From Bolinopsis microptera (taxonomy: Eukaryota; Ctenophora; Tentaculata; Lobata; Bolinopsidae), in contig NC_087080.1 in NCBI RefSeq assembly GCF_026151205.1, positions 4,629,096-4,693,095 of the forward strand: a DNA stretch of 64,000 nucleotides. The letters are read 5' to 3'. The position numbers and the translations under genes were made by a program. Position 1 is the stretch's first letter; each line of letters starts with the position of its first letter. This document shows positions 10,029-22,674 of this stretch, piece after piece. The notes beneath the pieces are model-generated. The model saw only the letters and a program-made list of their open reading frames with translations. It did not search any database and was not told the DNA's origin.

Positions 10029-13000
10029 TCACACACTGTCCCTCCCTTGTAGTTGTATTATAGGAGTAGTCCAGACTCCAGATGTAGCTGCTATGTTTCC
10101 TTCTTCGTCCACTAAGTCTAAAGCAAATGGTATAGTAGGGTTCAACGAGTGCATGAAATTCAAAAGTCATAGAAATAACATTTTTAAAGATAAACAGATT
10201 TGGTATCGATAATTAAATGGTTATTTGAACTTAAAAACTAAAAGCAACTTGACTTCTGGACAATTTTTCCTCATCAAATTAGAACTACGTCACTCGGCAC
10301 AAAACTGCATCTTATACATTAACATATACAGGGTGTACCGCATAAAATATGACCGCATAAAATTTAACTAACTTTTATCGGAAATGTAGTTGAATTGTTA
10401 ATAACAATGAAAAATATGGTTAATATAGTTAAGCATTTTTATATACTCTTTTAAGAACATTTCAAATCTAAATGGTGGCGCCAACATGCAACCTTACGCC
10501 AATGATGTGCAGTACGGAGCTGTTTCACTTGGGATCAAACAAGGATTATATACGGGTACAAAATAGAGATCAGCTAGGTCGGGAGTTGTTTTGGTAAGTA
10601 CAACTAACTTTTTTTAAATACCGGCTATACAATATCATATAATATAGAATATTGAATATACTCAACTAATTTATATTCTGTAAGTGTAATTATTTTACAA
10701 ATGTACGTTTTAAATCACACCTTTTGGTAAGACCTTGCGGCAAAAAACAGTTGTGTCTGCAGAAGTTTCAGTCCAAATAATCTGACTGTTAGCAGCGATC
10801 ACTTTCCAGGGTCCTGTAAAACAAATTAATTATTGTTCTTGGTATCCAAGAACTTAAATAGTCAGCTATCTTACTATATATAAAGCGAAACGATATTATA
10901 TGGATCCGTGCCATTTTACTGACACCACGGCATCAACTTTAACGCGACTTTCCGCAAAAACCGTAAAAGATATACAACTGAAACTTTTTTGACTGGGTCA
11001 AATGCTTTAATGGCCTTCAAATCAGCATGAAAAAATAAAAATTGACCAAAGAAAAGGAGTTTTAGAGCCCAAAATTTGGACCCCTAAGTGGTGTCAAAAA
11101 CGCGAATTAAATCGGTAATAATTATTTTAGTCTTTTGAGTCTTGACACCATTTTAGGGTTATACGGGTTCCTGCTAGTAATATTAATACACTACAATTAT
11201 ATAGACAAACAGGAAACAAACCGCTATCGGTGATATAGTGTCCTTGTCTATGATCTGAAGCAGGATTCCAGCCGTCCCCCTCCACAAAATCTGCTCTCTC
11301 CCAACCCGGCTCTGCCCTATTCCTACACCTCCAAGAGTCATCTGTAACAACAACACTGTTCCCATCCTCATCCTGGATTGAGCCCATAATCCCGTAGAAT
11401 CCACCCTTGTTCCTACATTTTACCCCGATAGCACGTGTTGATTGGGGGATGGTTAAAGTGGACACCTTGTTCCACGCTCCTTGTCCGGCTACAGTTCTCA
11501 GCTCCCCGTCAACCCACAGGGTCATCTTATCGTTACAAATAACTTTCAGTGTCCACTCTGATAGGGGATAAGATAGTTTTAGTTTGCTCTAAAAACGGTT
11601 GAAACTTTGAAAGACAGTTTATTTGCTCTTAGAAGGGCTATTAAAGACAGTTTATTTGCTCTTAGAAGGTTTAACAGACTTAAAAGTATAACTGAGTAGT
11701 GAGTATAAGGAGAGAGTATTAGATTCGACTAAAACATTCGACTTATTTCCAGTGAATTGGCCTCAAAGTTACAAAATAACAAAATGACATATTTTCACAG
11801 ATTTAATAATGAGGATTACACTTCCACTGAAACTTTATTCCCATTTGTGTGATGAATTACCTGGGAGTGGGAGTGGTACGGTACAGGAGTTGTCGTCCCA
11901 GTAGGACCTGCAAAGTGGCAATTTAGATCTTGTTGTTAAGTTTGGTAGGACTTTAAACTTTTAAAGGAGGTAAGTTCCCACACTCATTATATTAATTACA
12001 GTAATGCTAATGTTATCGTTCCTGGTGTTTTCCTGCTCTAACCACTTAACCATTTTCTCCGGAGACCATGATTGAAATTGTAAATGGTGGTATTATGCCA
12101 TTAAGAGCAACATGTAAATTGTAACTTGTAACCATGAGTAATATAATATTAATGATGGTAATCATGTAGACATGAACAGGACATATTCGAGGCGACCCGC
12201 TTGTGACTCGACTAGTTCCGGTTTTTTTCGGCCATCCACAAGAAAGTATAGCCTCAGTAAATGTAATATATTTGCAGAGTTGTAATACGTTCTGCTTAAT
12301 ACCTTCATTTTACCTGGGATCCCAGGCTGTAATGTTCAATTTCATAAACATATAGAATAGAGATTCGGCGGAATGACAGGCTGAGCGCCGCCCAGTAAAC
12401 CTTCATTATAAACGTCACCATATATCAATAATGTGACTCACGGGGTGACTCTACACACAGCAGATAGCTTGTATCTGATGGTGTTTGTGAAGGAGCACGA
12501 GCCTGTTATCGTCTTTGCTCCGGTTTCGAACGTTCCAAAGGTACTGTAGGGAGACCACGCTCTGAAAAAGGAATAGAACAAATGTTGGAATTACATTACA
12601 AGTAAGTGCACTCTCAGTTTATAATATTCCTTCTTCTGCAAGTCCGGCCGTGTTTGCATATTTTACATATGTCCCTGATGGTTTCCGCCGATATTATTTG
12701 TTTAGGTCAGCTGTTTCAGAGCCAGAGTATGTCTGAAACAGACATGATAAATAGTTTAACAATTACAATTAATTAATATACTGTCAAGTTGGTTACCTGG
12801 TTACCTGGTCACCTGATTTCCTGGTTATATGTTACCTGGTTACTTGGTCACCTGGTCACCTGGTTGCCTGGTTACCTGGTCACCTGATTTCCTGATTTCC
12901 TGGTTACCTGGTTACCTGGTTACTCACGATGTGATATAACACCCCAATATTTCGTACCCAGAAGGACATGTTAACGAGCTACTTCCTGTAAATAATAGCC

Positions 13001-16000
13001 ATATTTTTACACATAATTGAAATAGTAACTACAGTCTTACAGTTACAGTTGCATTTCCAGGGATGCGCCTCAATGTCAAAACAGCGAAACATTATTAGTA
13101 TATATAAATATATATAATATATACACAATATTTTAAAAATCGTTGAATTAAGCAGTAAAACCATGGGAGCTCCGGTAAATCGGAGCGCGTTAAATCGGGG
13201 TTTGCAGTAAATCGGGGTGCGTTAAATTGTAAATTAGGGTTTTACTGTATTTTAATAAACCTACCAGTTACCCAACTATCCTGTTTCAGATGCTTGAACT
13301 TTGTTATATCACTGTCACTTGAACATGTGTCTTTTTTACTGCAAGTCACTGTCACCTACCATGCTCACAATTATAACTAGCTTATCAATTTTACAATTCA
13401 GTAAATGATATGTCCATGTCGAAAAAGTTCATTAGATAATTAATTATTTATTTAGTCATTTACTTGAATAATTATTTAACTAAATATATTCTACACCTTG
13501 AAATACTTACGTCTACGTTTTGTCTTGATCTGCTGGACATAGATACAGTGCAGGACTCCGAGCTTATCACCAGACCGTCCAGAATGGAAGACATCGGGTA
13601 ATCTGAGGTACAGTCTACCGCCTGAGGGAATTTAACCTTCATTTGTATCTTTAAAAGTGACGTTTTCGCCGGGCCATAACATGAGTTTGGCGGCCGAGAT
13701 GGCTCACCAAAATTTTCACTGAAAATTTTGAATTAAAACATTATTTATACAATTAATCACAAAATAAAAACGATTTTGAATTTGATTTGTAAAATTAATT
13801 AAAATTAATTGATTAAACTTAATAAAATTGCTGGCCTCTCACCGTGTACCCATCCTGACAAACTGCAGTTGCAGCACTATCATCTCTTATCCGTGTTGTT
13901 GTTGCTGTCACTGTTGTCTGTTCCCAGTACTCTGGAGGAAGTTGGGGTTAGTGACCACTTTTCCAGCACTCTGGGGAAGTTGGGATTAGTGACCACTCTG
14001 GGGGAAGTTGGGATTAGTGACCACTCTTCCAGCACTCTGGGGAAGTTGGGATTAGTGACCACTCTTCCAGCACTCTGGAAGAAGTTGGGATTAGTGACCA
14101 CTCTTCCAGCACTCTGGAAGAAGTTGGGATTAGTGACCAGTCTTCCAGCACTCTAGAAGAAGTTGGGATTAGTGACCACTCTTCCAGCACTCTGGGGGAA
14201 GTTGGGATTAGTGACCACTCTTCCAGCACTCTAGAAGAAGTTGGGATTAGTGACCACTCTTCCAGCACTCTGGAAGAAGTTGGGATTAGTGACCAGTCTT
14301 CCAGCACTCTAGAAGAAGTTGGGATTAGTGACCACTCTTCCAGCACTCTGGGGGAAGTTGGGATTAGTGACCACTCTTCCAGCACTCTGGAAGAAGTTGG
14401 GATTAATGATCACTCTTCCAGCACTCTAGAAGAAGTTGGGATTAGTGACCACTCTTCCAGCACTCTGGAGGAAGTTGGGATTAGTGACCACTCTTCCAGC
14501 ACTCTGGGGAAGTTGGGATTAGTGACCACTCTTCCAGCACTCTGGAAGAAGTTGGGATTAGTGACCACTCTTCCAGCACTCTGGAAGAAGTTGGGATTAG
14601 TGATCACTCTTCCAGCACTCTAGAAGAAGTTGGGATTAGTGACCACTCTTTCAGCACTCTGGGGGAAGTTGGGATTAGTGACCACTCTTCCAGCACTCTG
14701 GGGGAAGTTGGGATTAGTGACCACTCTTCCAGCACTCTGGGGGAAGTTGGGATTAGTGACCACTCTTTCAGCACTCTGGAGGAAGTTGGGATTAGTGACC
14801 ACTCTTCCTGCACTCTGGGGGAAGTTGGGATTAGTGACCACTCTTCCAGCACTCTAGAAGAAGTTGGGATTAGTGACCACTCTTTCAGCACTCTGGGAAA
14901 AGTTGGGATTAGTGACCACTCTTCCAGCACTCTAGAAGAAGTTGGGATTAGTGACCACTCTTCCAGCACTCTGGGGGAAGTTGGGATTAGTGACCACTCT
15001 TCCAGCACTCTAGAAGAAGTTGGGATTAGTGACCAGTCTTCCAGCACTCTGGAGGAAGTTGGGATTAGCGACCAGTCTTCCAGCACTCTGGAGGAAGTTG
15101 GGATTAGTGACCACTCTTCCAGCACTCTGGGGAAGTCAGGATTAGTGACCACTCTTCCAGCACTCTGGGGAAGTTGGGATTAGTGACCACTCTGGAGGGA
15201 AGTTGGGATTAGTGACCACTCTTCTAGCAGAAATTAGAGCTACATTTCTTCCCCTTTCTGTTTAATTCTATTTAATTATATTTAATTATGCAATACAAGC
15301 CAAATAATTCAACTTGCTACACTAAACAGCGTCATATCGACCTATAATTGCTAATGGACTAATTAGTTTTGCCCATTAGTCTAAACCCAGCTCTTCAGGA
15401 AGATAAACACTCACCGCTCACGCTCAAAGTAAGAAATCTGTATAAAACCAACCTGTTTCCCCTTGTATACAGGATCTGTTGGCTGTTTGCCAGCCATAAC
15501 CCTCAGCTATTGTGTGTTCTCCAATAACGTAACACCCTGATCTGGCCCAGTTAAGCGGGCTGATCGCTATACCCTGACAACTGCAAGGTTTACAAGGTAC
15601 AATACTAGTATACTGGTCATTTATACTTTTACAGCCTTGATAAACTATACTCTCTAAATTTGTAAATCTCTTTTTAAAGCTAGGCTTGTATCCTACTTCG
15701 CTACTTGTATCATACTAACCCCTCATGTGATAAACACAATTCCACACAGTGCTGTCTCCCCTGATAAGCTACCTCCACTATCACCGGACCACTAGTCCGG
15801 GTATTCTCCACGAAACAGGAGTCAATATCAACTTCTACAGGATCACTTTCAGGATCTGATGGTGATCATCTGGATTCAAGTTATATTTGATGTAATGGGT
15901 CCAATTAATTGTGGACATAGTTCACCAATTACTATGTTTTTACCGTGTTTAGGCGCCCATCATATTTTAAAGCTGGGGACAATATTTTCGAACGGTTTTG

Positions 16001-19000
16001 TTTTATCTTTTTATGATAGTTTATTGCTGTACTCTGTAAAATTTGAAAAGTATTTAATATTAGAAAACCTGAATTGCTGCAAGTAAGATACACGTCCTCA
16101 CGGTGCCCACAGTTGTGGGTTTCTGTGTAAGTGCATGACGACCAGGCACTGTTTCTGCACCGGACATCGTCCAGATTAATCTCCAGAGTGTCTTGGAGAC
16201 TCCTGTACGAGTTGGGGCTCTCCCACCGCTCCGAGCGAACGTATCCTATTTCCTTACATACAGCATCAGCTGCAGTTTCGTTAAAATAGTCATCGCAAAC
16301 TGTACCCCCCTTGTACAGCAATAGACCTCTCTCTTCTCCTTCTATCTCTTCACCTGATAGAAAGCCTTTCGTAAGGGGGTGTCTCTAATGGACTAATTTA
16401 TTTTATACATCACAATCAGTTTTTTAAATAAAAACCACGATGAACACTCCTGATAACATAACTTCAAGAAAATAAATATATCAAAATTAAATAAAAATGA
16501 GGTGAAACCTTCACTGTCCACCAGTCTAAACAACTGAGTGAGAGTCACACCAAACTCCAGGCTAAAAACCCTGCCCGCCACTGAGTGATCACTGTGAAAG
16601 TAGATTATAGAGTCTCCCAGAGTTGTGAACTCCACACTACCTTCCTCTCCGCAGTACCTCTGTGACTGGTTACTCTGAGCAGTATACACCTAGTGGTAGT
16701 AGTCGATGGGGTGGCATGTGCATCAATACTTCAATAGTCAATAGAATATTAAAATACATCAATTTATATTTAATTAATCATATTATATTCTTATTATAAT
16801 TCAACAAAATCATTAAATTATGGCACATCCTTCACACTAAATAAATATAAAAAAGGAAATTACTTAAATTAATCTACACTAAAGAATCAATAATCTATGA
16901 TATCATATATATCTATAATATAATCTTATTAAAGTATTAATAAATGAAACCTCCACAAAGTCATACGAACAGAACTTGTCGTACTCCACGTGCAGGTCAC
17001 TGAACCGGACAGTCAGTTCTCTTCCCTCACTGTCACGTGGTATGTGAAGCACGCAGTCTGTGTTCAGATAATAGCTACTTCCGTCACTTCCGGCACTTCC
17101 GGCACTTCCGGCACTGTTCTGTGGTTTAGGGGACCACGTCCCTGACTCTACGAACTCTTCGTTGTAAAGACGCGATTCTGAACTTGAACATCTCATCCAA
17201 CTGTCTGGTGAGTTAGTGTATTTAGTTTTAAAACTACACTGCAAATATCTCATATTTATTAAGGACGATATAGAAGGGATATGTAATGTAGTTCGAGGAG
17301 TCCTGGTCCTCCTCACGTCCTAATGTGGCGTTTCTCTTGTACCTAATAATTCGAAGCTGAAGAGCCATGACAGGGTCAGCATGCAAAGCCCAGACTGAAA
17401 ATTGTGAACTGACTACAGTCATAAGACATCAATAGAGATAAAGTAAACTTCGAAAAGAAGGACAAACCTGAAAATATTGTATAGTACTTCACAGTGAAAC
17501 TCCCTGACTCTCCTGGTTTATATTTGATGAAGAAAGAGCCTTTAGTCGAGACAAAGTACCTAGGTCCAGAGTTGTCTCCAGAGCAGGGCCCCAGCAGATT
17601 GTCCTCCTCACCATCACCTTCAAACAGCAGGTACTGAGAGCAGTGTTGTGCAATGTCCGGGATAATAACCAGTACCTGCTTCTCAGGATCAGTAGAGTGT
17701 ATGTGGTAGGTGCACTCCTCATGATCCACTAGTTTAGGGTGGTCCTGAGTGATGAACCCTGCTGATTCCTCTACCACTACCCTACAAGGAGGTTGCGGAG
17801 GTTCCGCCTCGTATGTGAACAGGATCCGGAACCCAGCCTCCTGCTTTAGCAAGTCCGATACAAATCTTACAGTGAGACGTCTAGACTCGAAGGTTAGAGA
17901 TCTGCTGAGGGATCCACATAGTGTCTGTGAGGTGCCATCCTCCAGAGTAACCAGTAGATAATCATACACACACTCTTCTCCACCATCCTCCACATTGAAC
18001 TTTATAAAGTGCATGCTGACTGTCCTCTTTCCTCGGGGAGCCCTGACCACCCATGTGCAGTTTACCCCATTAGGGTACAACTCCGGGTAGTAGGGACTGC
18101 TCAGAATATTGTCCTCCATCTCGCCACATTCCAACTCCCAACTGTTTGGTTCGTCAGTAGCGTATGTTGCGTGGAGGGACCCAGAGGGGGTGTTGGTGGT
18201 GACCTGGACGGTGGAGGTTGTGATTATTTCTACTGGGGTGGTATCTGTTGAGGTTACATTCACTAACTTTCCAGCTGATGGTCGTGGTTTGGAGACAGTC
18301 GGAGCTTCTGTCTCAACATTCTCCGCTTTATCACACGTTCTGCCTCCGTACAATGCTCTGACCTCCTTGATATCATGACTAGCTAGAGGTCTAGTCCCTC
18401 CCTTGCACTGACTCTGCACAAACTCAGTGTCAAAGTAAGCGAACATGATGGAGCTCCTGTAGTACGAGTGACCCAGACCCAGGAGATGTCCTATCTCGTG
18501 TAGAGCTACAGAGTAAAGAACACAGTTATCTGACCAGTCCTCTTCCTCGTCGAAATGAGCTAAACCCACAGGAGGGTAGAAGGCATGAGCTTTCACTCCT
18601 TCAGGTCCGTCAAACTCACACTTTGCTGGGGGCTCATGGAGCCTACTTGCAAACTTAACCTTTATATCAGGGGTGTCGGATATGTCTACCAGCTCGAAGG
18701 AGAGTTTAGAACACTCGCTCCAAGCTGAGAATGCTGAGCTGATTACATCTTCAGTTTGAGAGTTCTGGGGAGTCGTGTTCTCAAAAGCGAAGGTGAGATC
18801 CAACTTTGCCCATTTCCTAACGGACTGACCTACGTCTCTTTTACTCCTCTTCGACTCCTTGCCGAGGAAAAACCTCGTCAGCCTACTGGACTCATCCAAA
18901 ATGTCTGGGTTCTGACAGCGAGCAGTCATCATCATTCGAATTGTAGCGTTATCAAACTCGCCCGTCTGATCTACCCCCGCGTACTGCTGCAATTTCTTTA

Positions 19001-19199
19001 TTGAATCAGGTGAGGCCAATATGACGTTGTCATATTTTCCTGTTTTTATCCGCTCCGGTAGTAAATTAATCCCAGTGGGGACTTTCTCAAAAGACCGTTG
19101 GTACCCGAACTGTTGCATAAAGAGACTCTGAAATCGCGGGTCAGAGAACTCAAGGGGTTCGACCTGAGTGAAGCACAAACTGAACAGAACAACAAACAT
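10029..19199 (-). CDS. Secreted matrix metalloproteinase mosaic: matrixin-CUB-CUB-CUB-SRCR-PAN-C-terminal domain
   Basis: Zinc endopeptidase of the matrixin family fused to adhesion domains. Exons (- strand order): 17468-19199, 17317-17394, 16951-17204, 16509-16689, 16069-16353, 15720-15855, 15453-15580, 13511-13621, 12442-12559, 11861-11907, 11222-11557, 10721-10813, 10029-10117; about 1195 aa. Signal peptide 1 to about 16; propeptide with cysteine switch ARCQNPD (Cys95; usual PRCGxPD) and furin site RSKR near 121; zinc site HEIGHLLGLGH (234-244) with Met-turn near 252; Thr/Ser linker 290-350; CUB1 about 358-463; CUB2 472-576; CUB3 about 610-745; SRCR about 765-843 (GTVCDDYF, DAVCKEIGY, DVRCRNSAW); PAN/apple-like 844-931; then an unrecognised region with repeated WxV/TDDSWRC motifs. 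No hemopexin domain. Weak points: exon 2 boundaries; exon 9 needs acceptor CAGAG (12560-12561) or an unseen small exon; and the last exon is inferred, since without it the frame stops at 10710. Confidence 0.75.
12786..12925. repeat. Imperfect 9-bp array (GGTTACCTG)n
   Basis: Degenerate copies of GGTTACCTG, GGTCACCTG and GATTTCCTG inside the intron between exons 8 and 9 of the metalloproteinase mosaic. The GTTACC core is shared with arrays elsewhere in the window. Confidence 0.85.
13152..13249. repeat. Short element with CAGTAAAACC ends and TAAATCGGGG units
   Basis: Begins CAGTAAAACC and ends with the complement GGTTTTACTG. Between them are copies of TAAATCGGGG with GCG or TTTGC spacers. The same units recur at 20225-20378. 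This may be a small terminal-inverted-repeat element, but no clear target duplication is visible. Confidence 0.5.
13925..15225. repeat. 39-bp minisatellite in metalloproteinase intron 7, about 33 copies
   Basis: The unit is GTTGGGATTAGTGACCACTC then TTCCAGCACTCTGGAAGAA. Variants (TCTAGAAGAA, CTGGGGGAA, ACCAGTCTT) alternate along the array. Since 39 is divisible by 3, several frames stay open on both strands (for example EEWSLIPTS repeats). These are not genes: the array lies in an intron and the frames show no codon-like bias. Confidence 0.95.
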
Positions 19200-20543
19200 G
19201 GTTACAGAAACAAATTAAACTGCAGATTTATCTGCCCGTTATCCGATCCAGCACTTCAAATGATTAGATTTCACCGGGTCTTGTTACTCGATCATTCTAC
19301 ACAACTGGTTTGAGCGGTTTTAATTGTTTAATCGATGTTCTGATGATATTACTTACTTGTACGTGATTAGGTATCCTCAATCATTTGAGTGGCCTGCACC
19401 AATGAACTCCAGTTTGTGCCATATCATCGCCTTCCAGTGCTAATGGTTATACTAGCCAACTCCCTCGAACCATTTAGATCTATATCAGTGTTTCCTTGCA
19501 TCATACTGAGCACTCATAATCAGAATTTTATGTATTTTTGTGAAAACAACCACTCAGAACCAGAAAAGTGTATTTATTTATGAAACCATCATCAATGCGT
19601 ACTCTGCTAACGGTTCTCAAAAGTTAAAACGCCATTATAACTAGTTACTGGTAATACGTTTTACTGGGCCTGTTGTTGTTGTTGTTGTTGTTGTTGTTGT
19701 CGGTACGACATATCTTCTATCGAAGCGTGTGGTCGTGTGGAATGTGTTTATAACTTTATAAACACTTAAGCCTGGGGTTTTTAGTTAAACCAAATTGAGA
19801 ACTGAGCTTCGTTACATGATCATTATCAAATTTACAAGGTGGTGTTCGATAATATCAACTAATCATGGAGTTGATTATTCATTTACCGCATGGAAAATTT
19901 AGAAGTAAGAATGATTTTTTGGTTATAGGTTTAAAAAAGAAACGAATAATTTATACTCGTTATCATAAAATAAATTGAACCGAACATCCTTATTTCATAA
20001 ATATTTAAACACCGCCTTTTTAAAATTTTGGTGGCACAACAAAATTCCATAAAAGTATTGAAAACTATAAGAAGTTTCGATCATATTTCTACAAAACCGT
20101 TGATTTGTTATATTATACAACACGATAAAACAATTAACGTTACAATCATGCGCAATTAAAAATCAAATATCCTTATTAGTTATTACTGATTATAGTCATG
20201 TCCAATCATAAGTTGTGGGAAACAACTGCGGTAAATCGAGGTTTGCGGTAAATTGGGGTTCACGGTAAATCGGGGTTCACGGTAAGTTTGGGTTCACGGT
20301 AAATTGGGGTTCGCACTTCACGGTAAATCGGGGTTTGCGGTAAATCGGGGTTTGCGGTAAATCGAGGTTTTACTGACTAATTCACTAAATTACAAAATTT
20401 CAATATTAATGCACTCATTATCTCTAATCGTGAACAGTTTCCACATTTAGAACTGTGAAATATCAGCTTCAATCCGTAACTGTGAGAATTCCTCAACAGA
20501 ATGTCTACTCATATCATCCTCATTTAACATTCCACCCTCCAGC
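19200..20543. other. Intergenic region between the two minus-strand genes
   Basis: Contains (TTG)n at 19671-19700 and the TAAATCGGGG repeat cluster at 20225-20378. The stretch upstream of 19199 should hold the metalloproteinase promoter, but no confident core element is visible. Confidence 0.5.
20225..20378. repeat. Tandem GGTAAATCGGGGTT units
   Basis: About eight 15-17 bp units (GGTAAATCGGGGTTCAC or TTTGC variants). It ends TCGAGGTTTTACTG, matching the end of the cluster at 13152-13249, so both probably belong to one dispersed family. Confidence 0.8.
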
Positions 20544-21461
20544 CTAGTATTCTCTGGTTTGTCGGAAAGTTTTCATCAGATCGTTACCTAACCACTTACA
20601 GAAACGTCTGAACACCTCGCAAGGCATCAGATACATGTAGAGAATCACGTAGTTGGTGGCACGTGGTAAGATCACCTCGTTTCTCTCCTCCCTGGTAGCG
20701 GTCACCATCTGATCCACTACCCATACAGGATCCAGTAACGGGAACAGTGCTGGCAGCTTGACTGTAGCCCCTCTTACAAGACCAGTGTCAGTGAAATGCG
20801 GGAAGATTGTGGTGATCTTGACGTGTTTGATCCCCATGTACTCTAGATCGTAGAGAAGGGTCCTACTAAAGCCGGTTACTGCGTGTTTTGATGCGCAGTA
20901 ATCAGTCATGAAGGGGGCTCCGCACTGACCGGCTACTGAAGAGATGAAGATCAGGTGGCCCCCTTTATCGATCATGTCGTCTAGAAACACCTTGGTGATG
21001 TGCATTACTCCCATGATGTTCACGTTCATTGTTAGGTCCATTTCTTTGAAAGAGGTATGTGGGAATAGCTTCCCAATAACAATACCGGCGTTGTTGAAAA
21101 GATAATCCAATTTTGGACAGTTTTTCATCACGTTTTCGTGCATCTCCAAGATGGAGTCTAGCTTAGAAACATCACAGTAATAAGTGTGAACAGTGCAATC
21201 ATTGTCCGCTAGATCCTTTATATTCTCTTCGTTGGTCTCAGCATTGATATCTACTAGGTGCAGAATATTACCACTATTAGCAAAGTTAGCAGCTAACAAC
21301 TTGCCCATCCCACTTCCAGCCCCAGTGATAAGAATGTGGGAGTTAACAATGTCCTTCCTGGGTCTGTTCCGGAACACCAGGTAGATGCACTCCCAGAGTA
21401 CTGTGACGAGGTAGAACCAGACGAACTGTAGGAACTCAACTGTGAAGTCCAAAATAAACAT
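20544..21461 (-). CDS. Classical short-chain dehydrogenase/reductase, SDR16C (RDH10/17-beta-HSD11-like) type
   Basis: NAD(P)-dependent oxidoreductase of about 305 aa in one exon. The N-terminal 30 residues form a hydrophobic membrane anchor, as in SDR16C retinol and hydroxysteroid dehydrogenases of the ER or lipid droplet. Cofactor loop TGAGSGMG (46-53), Asp71 after the second beta-strand, NNAG (123-126), ISSVAG (173-178) with the catalytic Ser, and YCASK (188-192) with catalytic Tyr and Lys are all intact. Asp71 suggests a preference for NAD(H). The length is standard for the family and the ORF looks functional. Substrate (retinol, steroid or fatty alcohol) cannot be decided from sequence. 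Being intronless among intron-rich neighbours raises the possibility of retroposition; degraded copies of both its ends lie just upstream. Confidence 0.9.
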   Translation of the reverse strand: MFILDFTVEFLQFVWFYLVTVLWECIYLVFRNRPRKDIVNSHILITGAGSGMGKLLAANFANSGNILHLVDINAETNEENIKDLADNDCTVHTYYCDVSKLDSILEMHENVMKNCPKLDYLFNNAGIVIGKLFPHTSFKEMDLTMNVNIMGVMHITKVFLDDMIDKGGHLIFISSVAGQCGAPFMTDYCASKHAVTGFSRTLLYDLEYMGIKHVKITTIFPHFTDTGLVRGATVKLPALFPLLDPVWVVDQMVTATREERNEVILPRATNYVILYMYLMPCEVFRRFCKWLGNDLMKTFRQTREY

Positions 21462-22150
21462 GGTTGGTATCTGAAATGTAGGGTTTGGCTTATTTTTATT
21501 TTATTTTTTAAGAAGAGAGGCTGGGCAGATGGCCCACGAGAGGATAGTATGGGGATGCTCTGCCTGCCTCTGGGGTATGGCAACCCTGGGGAGGTTACCG
21601 GAGAAATCACCCAATGGAAACATGAAAATATATCGACTCTGTTACATCGTTTCCTGTTAATATAAAACTCCGTTACAAATTGAACTGGGATCTGGCAATA
21701 CTGTCTACACCTTTATAGTTCAATAAGATATGATATGAAATATCAAATATACTATCACATAGAAACACTAATTTAGGAATAGGGCTCGGAATTCCCATAT
21801 TCGTAACTTAATTATGTCGCGTGAAATCGATACAGGAAGATCGCTCTAATTTGTTGGATTGCGGCTGTCAGACATCGCAATAGAAACATTGTTAAAATGC
21901 ACATTTTTATTCATGTGCTGTGGCGCCAATTTAATTGATAAAATCTTCAAATTAACGACACTTGATAGATTTGACTTTTATCTTTTCGAAACCGAAGTTT
22001 CGAGTGTTTTCGAAGAAGTCGCAAATTTACACTTCATAATCTTTTTAAGTGCCTGCAAAAAAAAGAAAAAAAAATGTGCCAGCTGGTGTGGAAAAGAAAG
22101 ATGAGACAAGGGTTTGGGTTCTGGAAATTTATCAATAAAAGAATAAACGA
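21462..22150. other. Upstream flank of the SDR gene
   Basis: No second gene seen. The segment GGATGCTCTGCCTGCCT near 21552-21568 also occurs, reverse-complemented, near 45160 inside the large foldback element, which suggests a shared dispersed repeat. Confidence 0.4.
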
Positions 22151-22246
22151 CTAGGTCAAGTTCAAAATAAACATGGTATCTGAAATGTTGGGTTTGGGCA
22201 AGGGAAATTTATTATTGTATTCAACACGATAGTCCAAAATAAACAT
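22151..22246 (-). pseudogene. Two degenerate copies of the SDR start region
   Basis: The context around the SDR start codon (AACATTTCAGATACC, then ATGTTTATTTTG) is repeated with ATGs at 22246 and 22174, about 72 bp apart. The first copy reads MFILDYRVEY (intact gene: MFILDFTVEF); the second reads MFILNLT and stops. Together they give a 31-codon open frame with no domain. These are probably remnants of tandemly duplicated SDR 5' ends. Confidence 0.6.
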
Positions 22247-22374
22247 GATGTCTCAAATGTCGGGTTTGGATTAGGCAAACTTACAACACAAAGACAACAA
22301 CAATAAAGCTATTTATAAACTGTATTAAGTTACAATTATTACTATTAGGTGTTACCACTATTTTAATATAAACG

Positions 22375-22517
22375 CATACTAAAGAGATATGACTAAAGAG
22401 ATACTACTGAAGAGATACTACTGAAGAGATATTATTAAAGAGATATTACTGAAGAGATATAACTAAAGAGATATAACTAAAGAGATATAACTAAAGAAAT
22501 ATTACTAAAGAGATATG
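22375..22517. repeat. 12-15 bp array with AAAGAGATA core
   Basis: About ten imperfect copies of ACTAAAGAGATAT or ACTGAAGAGATAT, between the two SDR-derived fragments. Confidence 0.85.
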
Positions 22518-22674
22518 CCCACTATAATGCATGTCTATAATCTATATCCACATTCCTTGGTATATGAACTTTATGAAGCCAGAAAATGTCCCTATCCCAC
22601 AAGGTATTTTCAATGTGATGTATAAAGGTAGTAGCCTAGTAAGCTAGTAGTATAGTAAGGTAGTAGTAGATTTA

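Noticed and set aside
13809-15152. ORFs with EEWSLIPTS or GLVTTLPAL repeats on both strands
   Set aside because: By-products of a 39-bp intronic minisatellite with period divisible by three.
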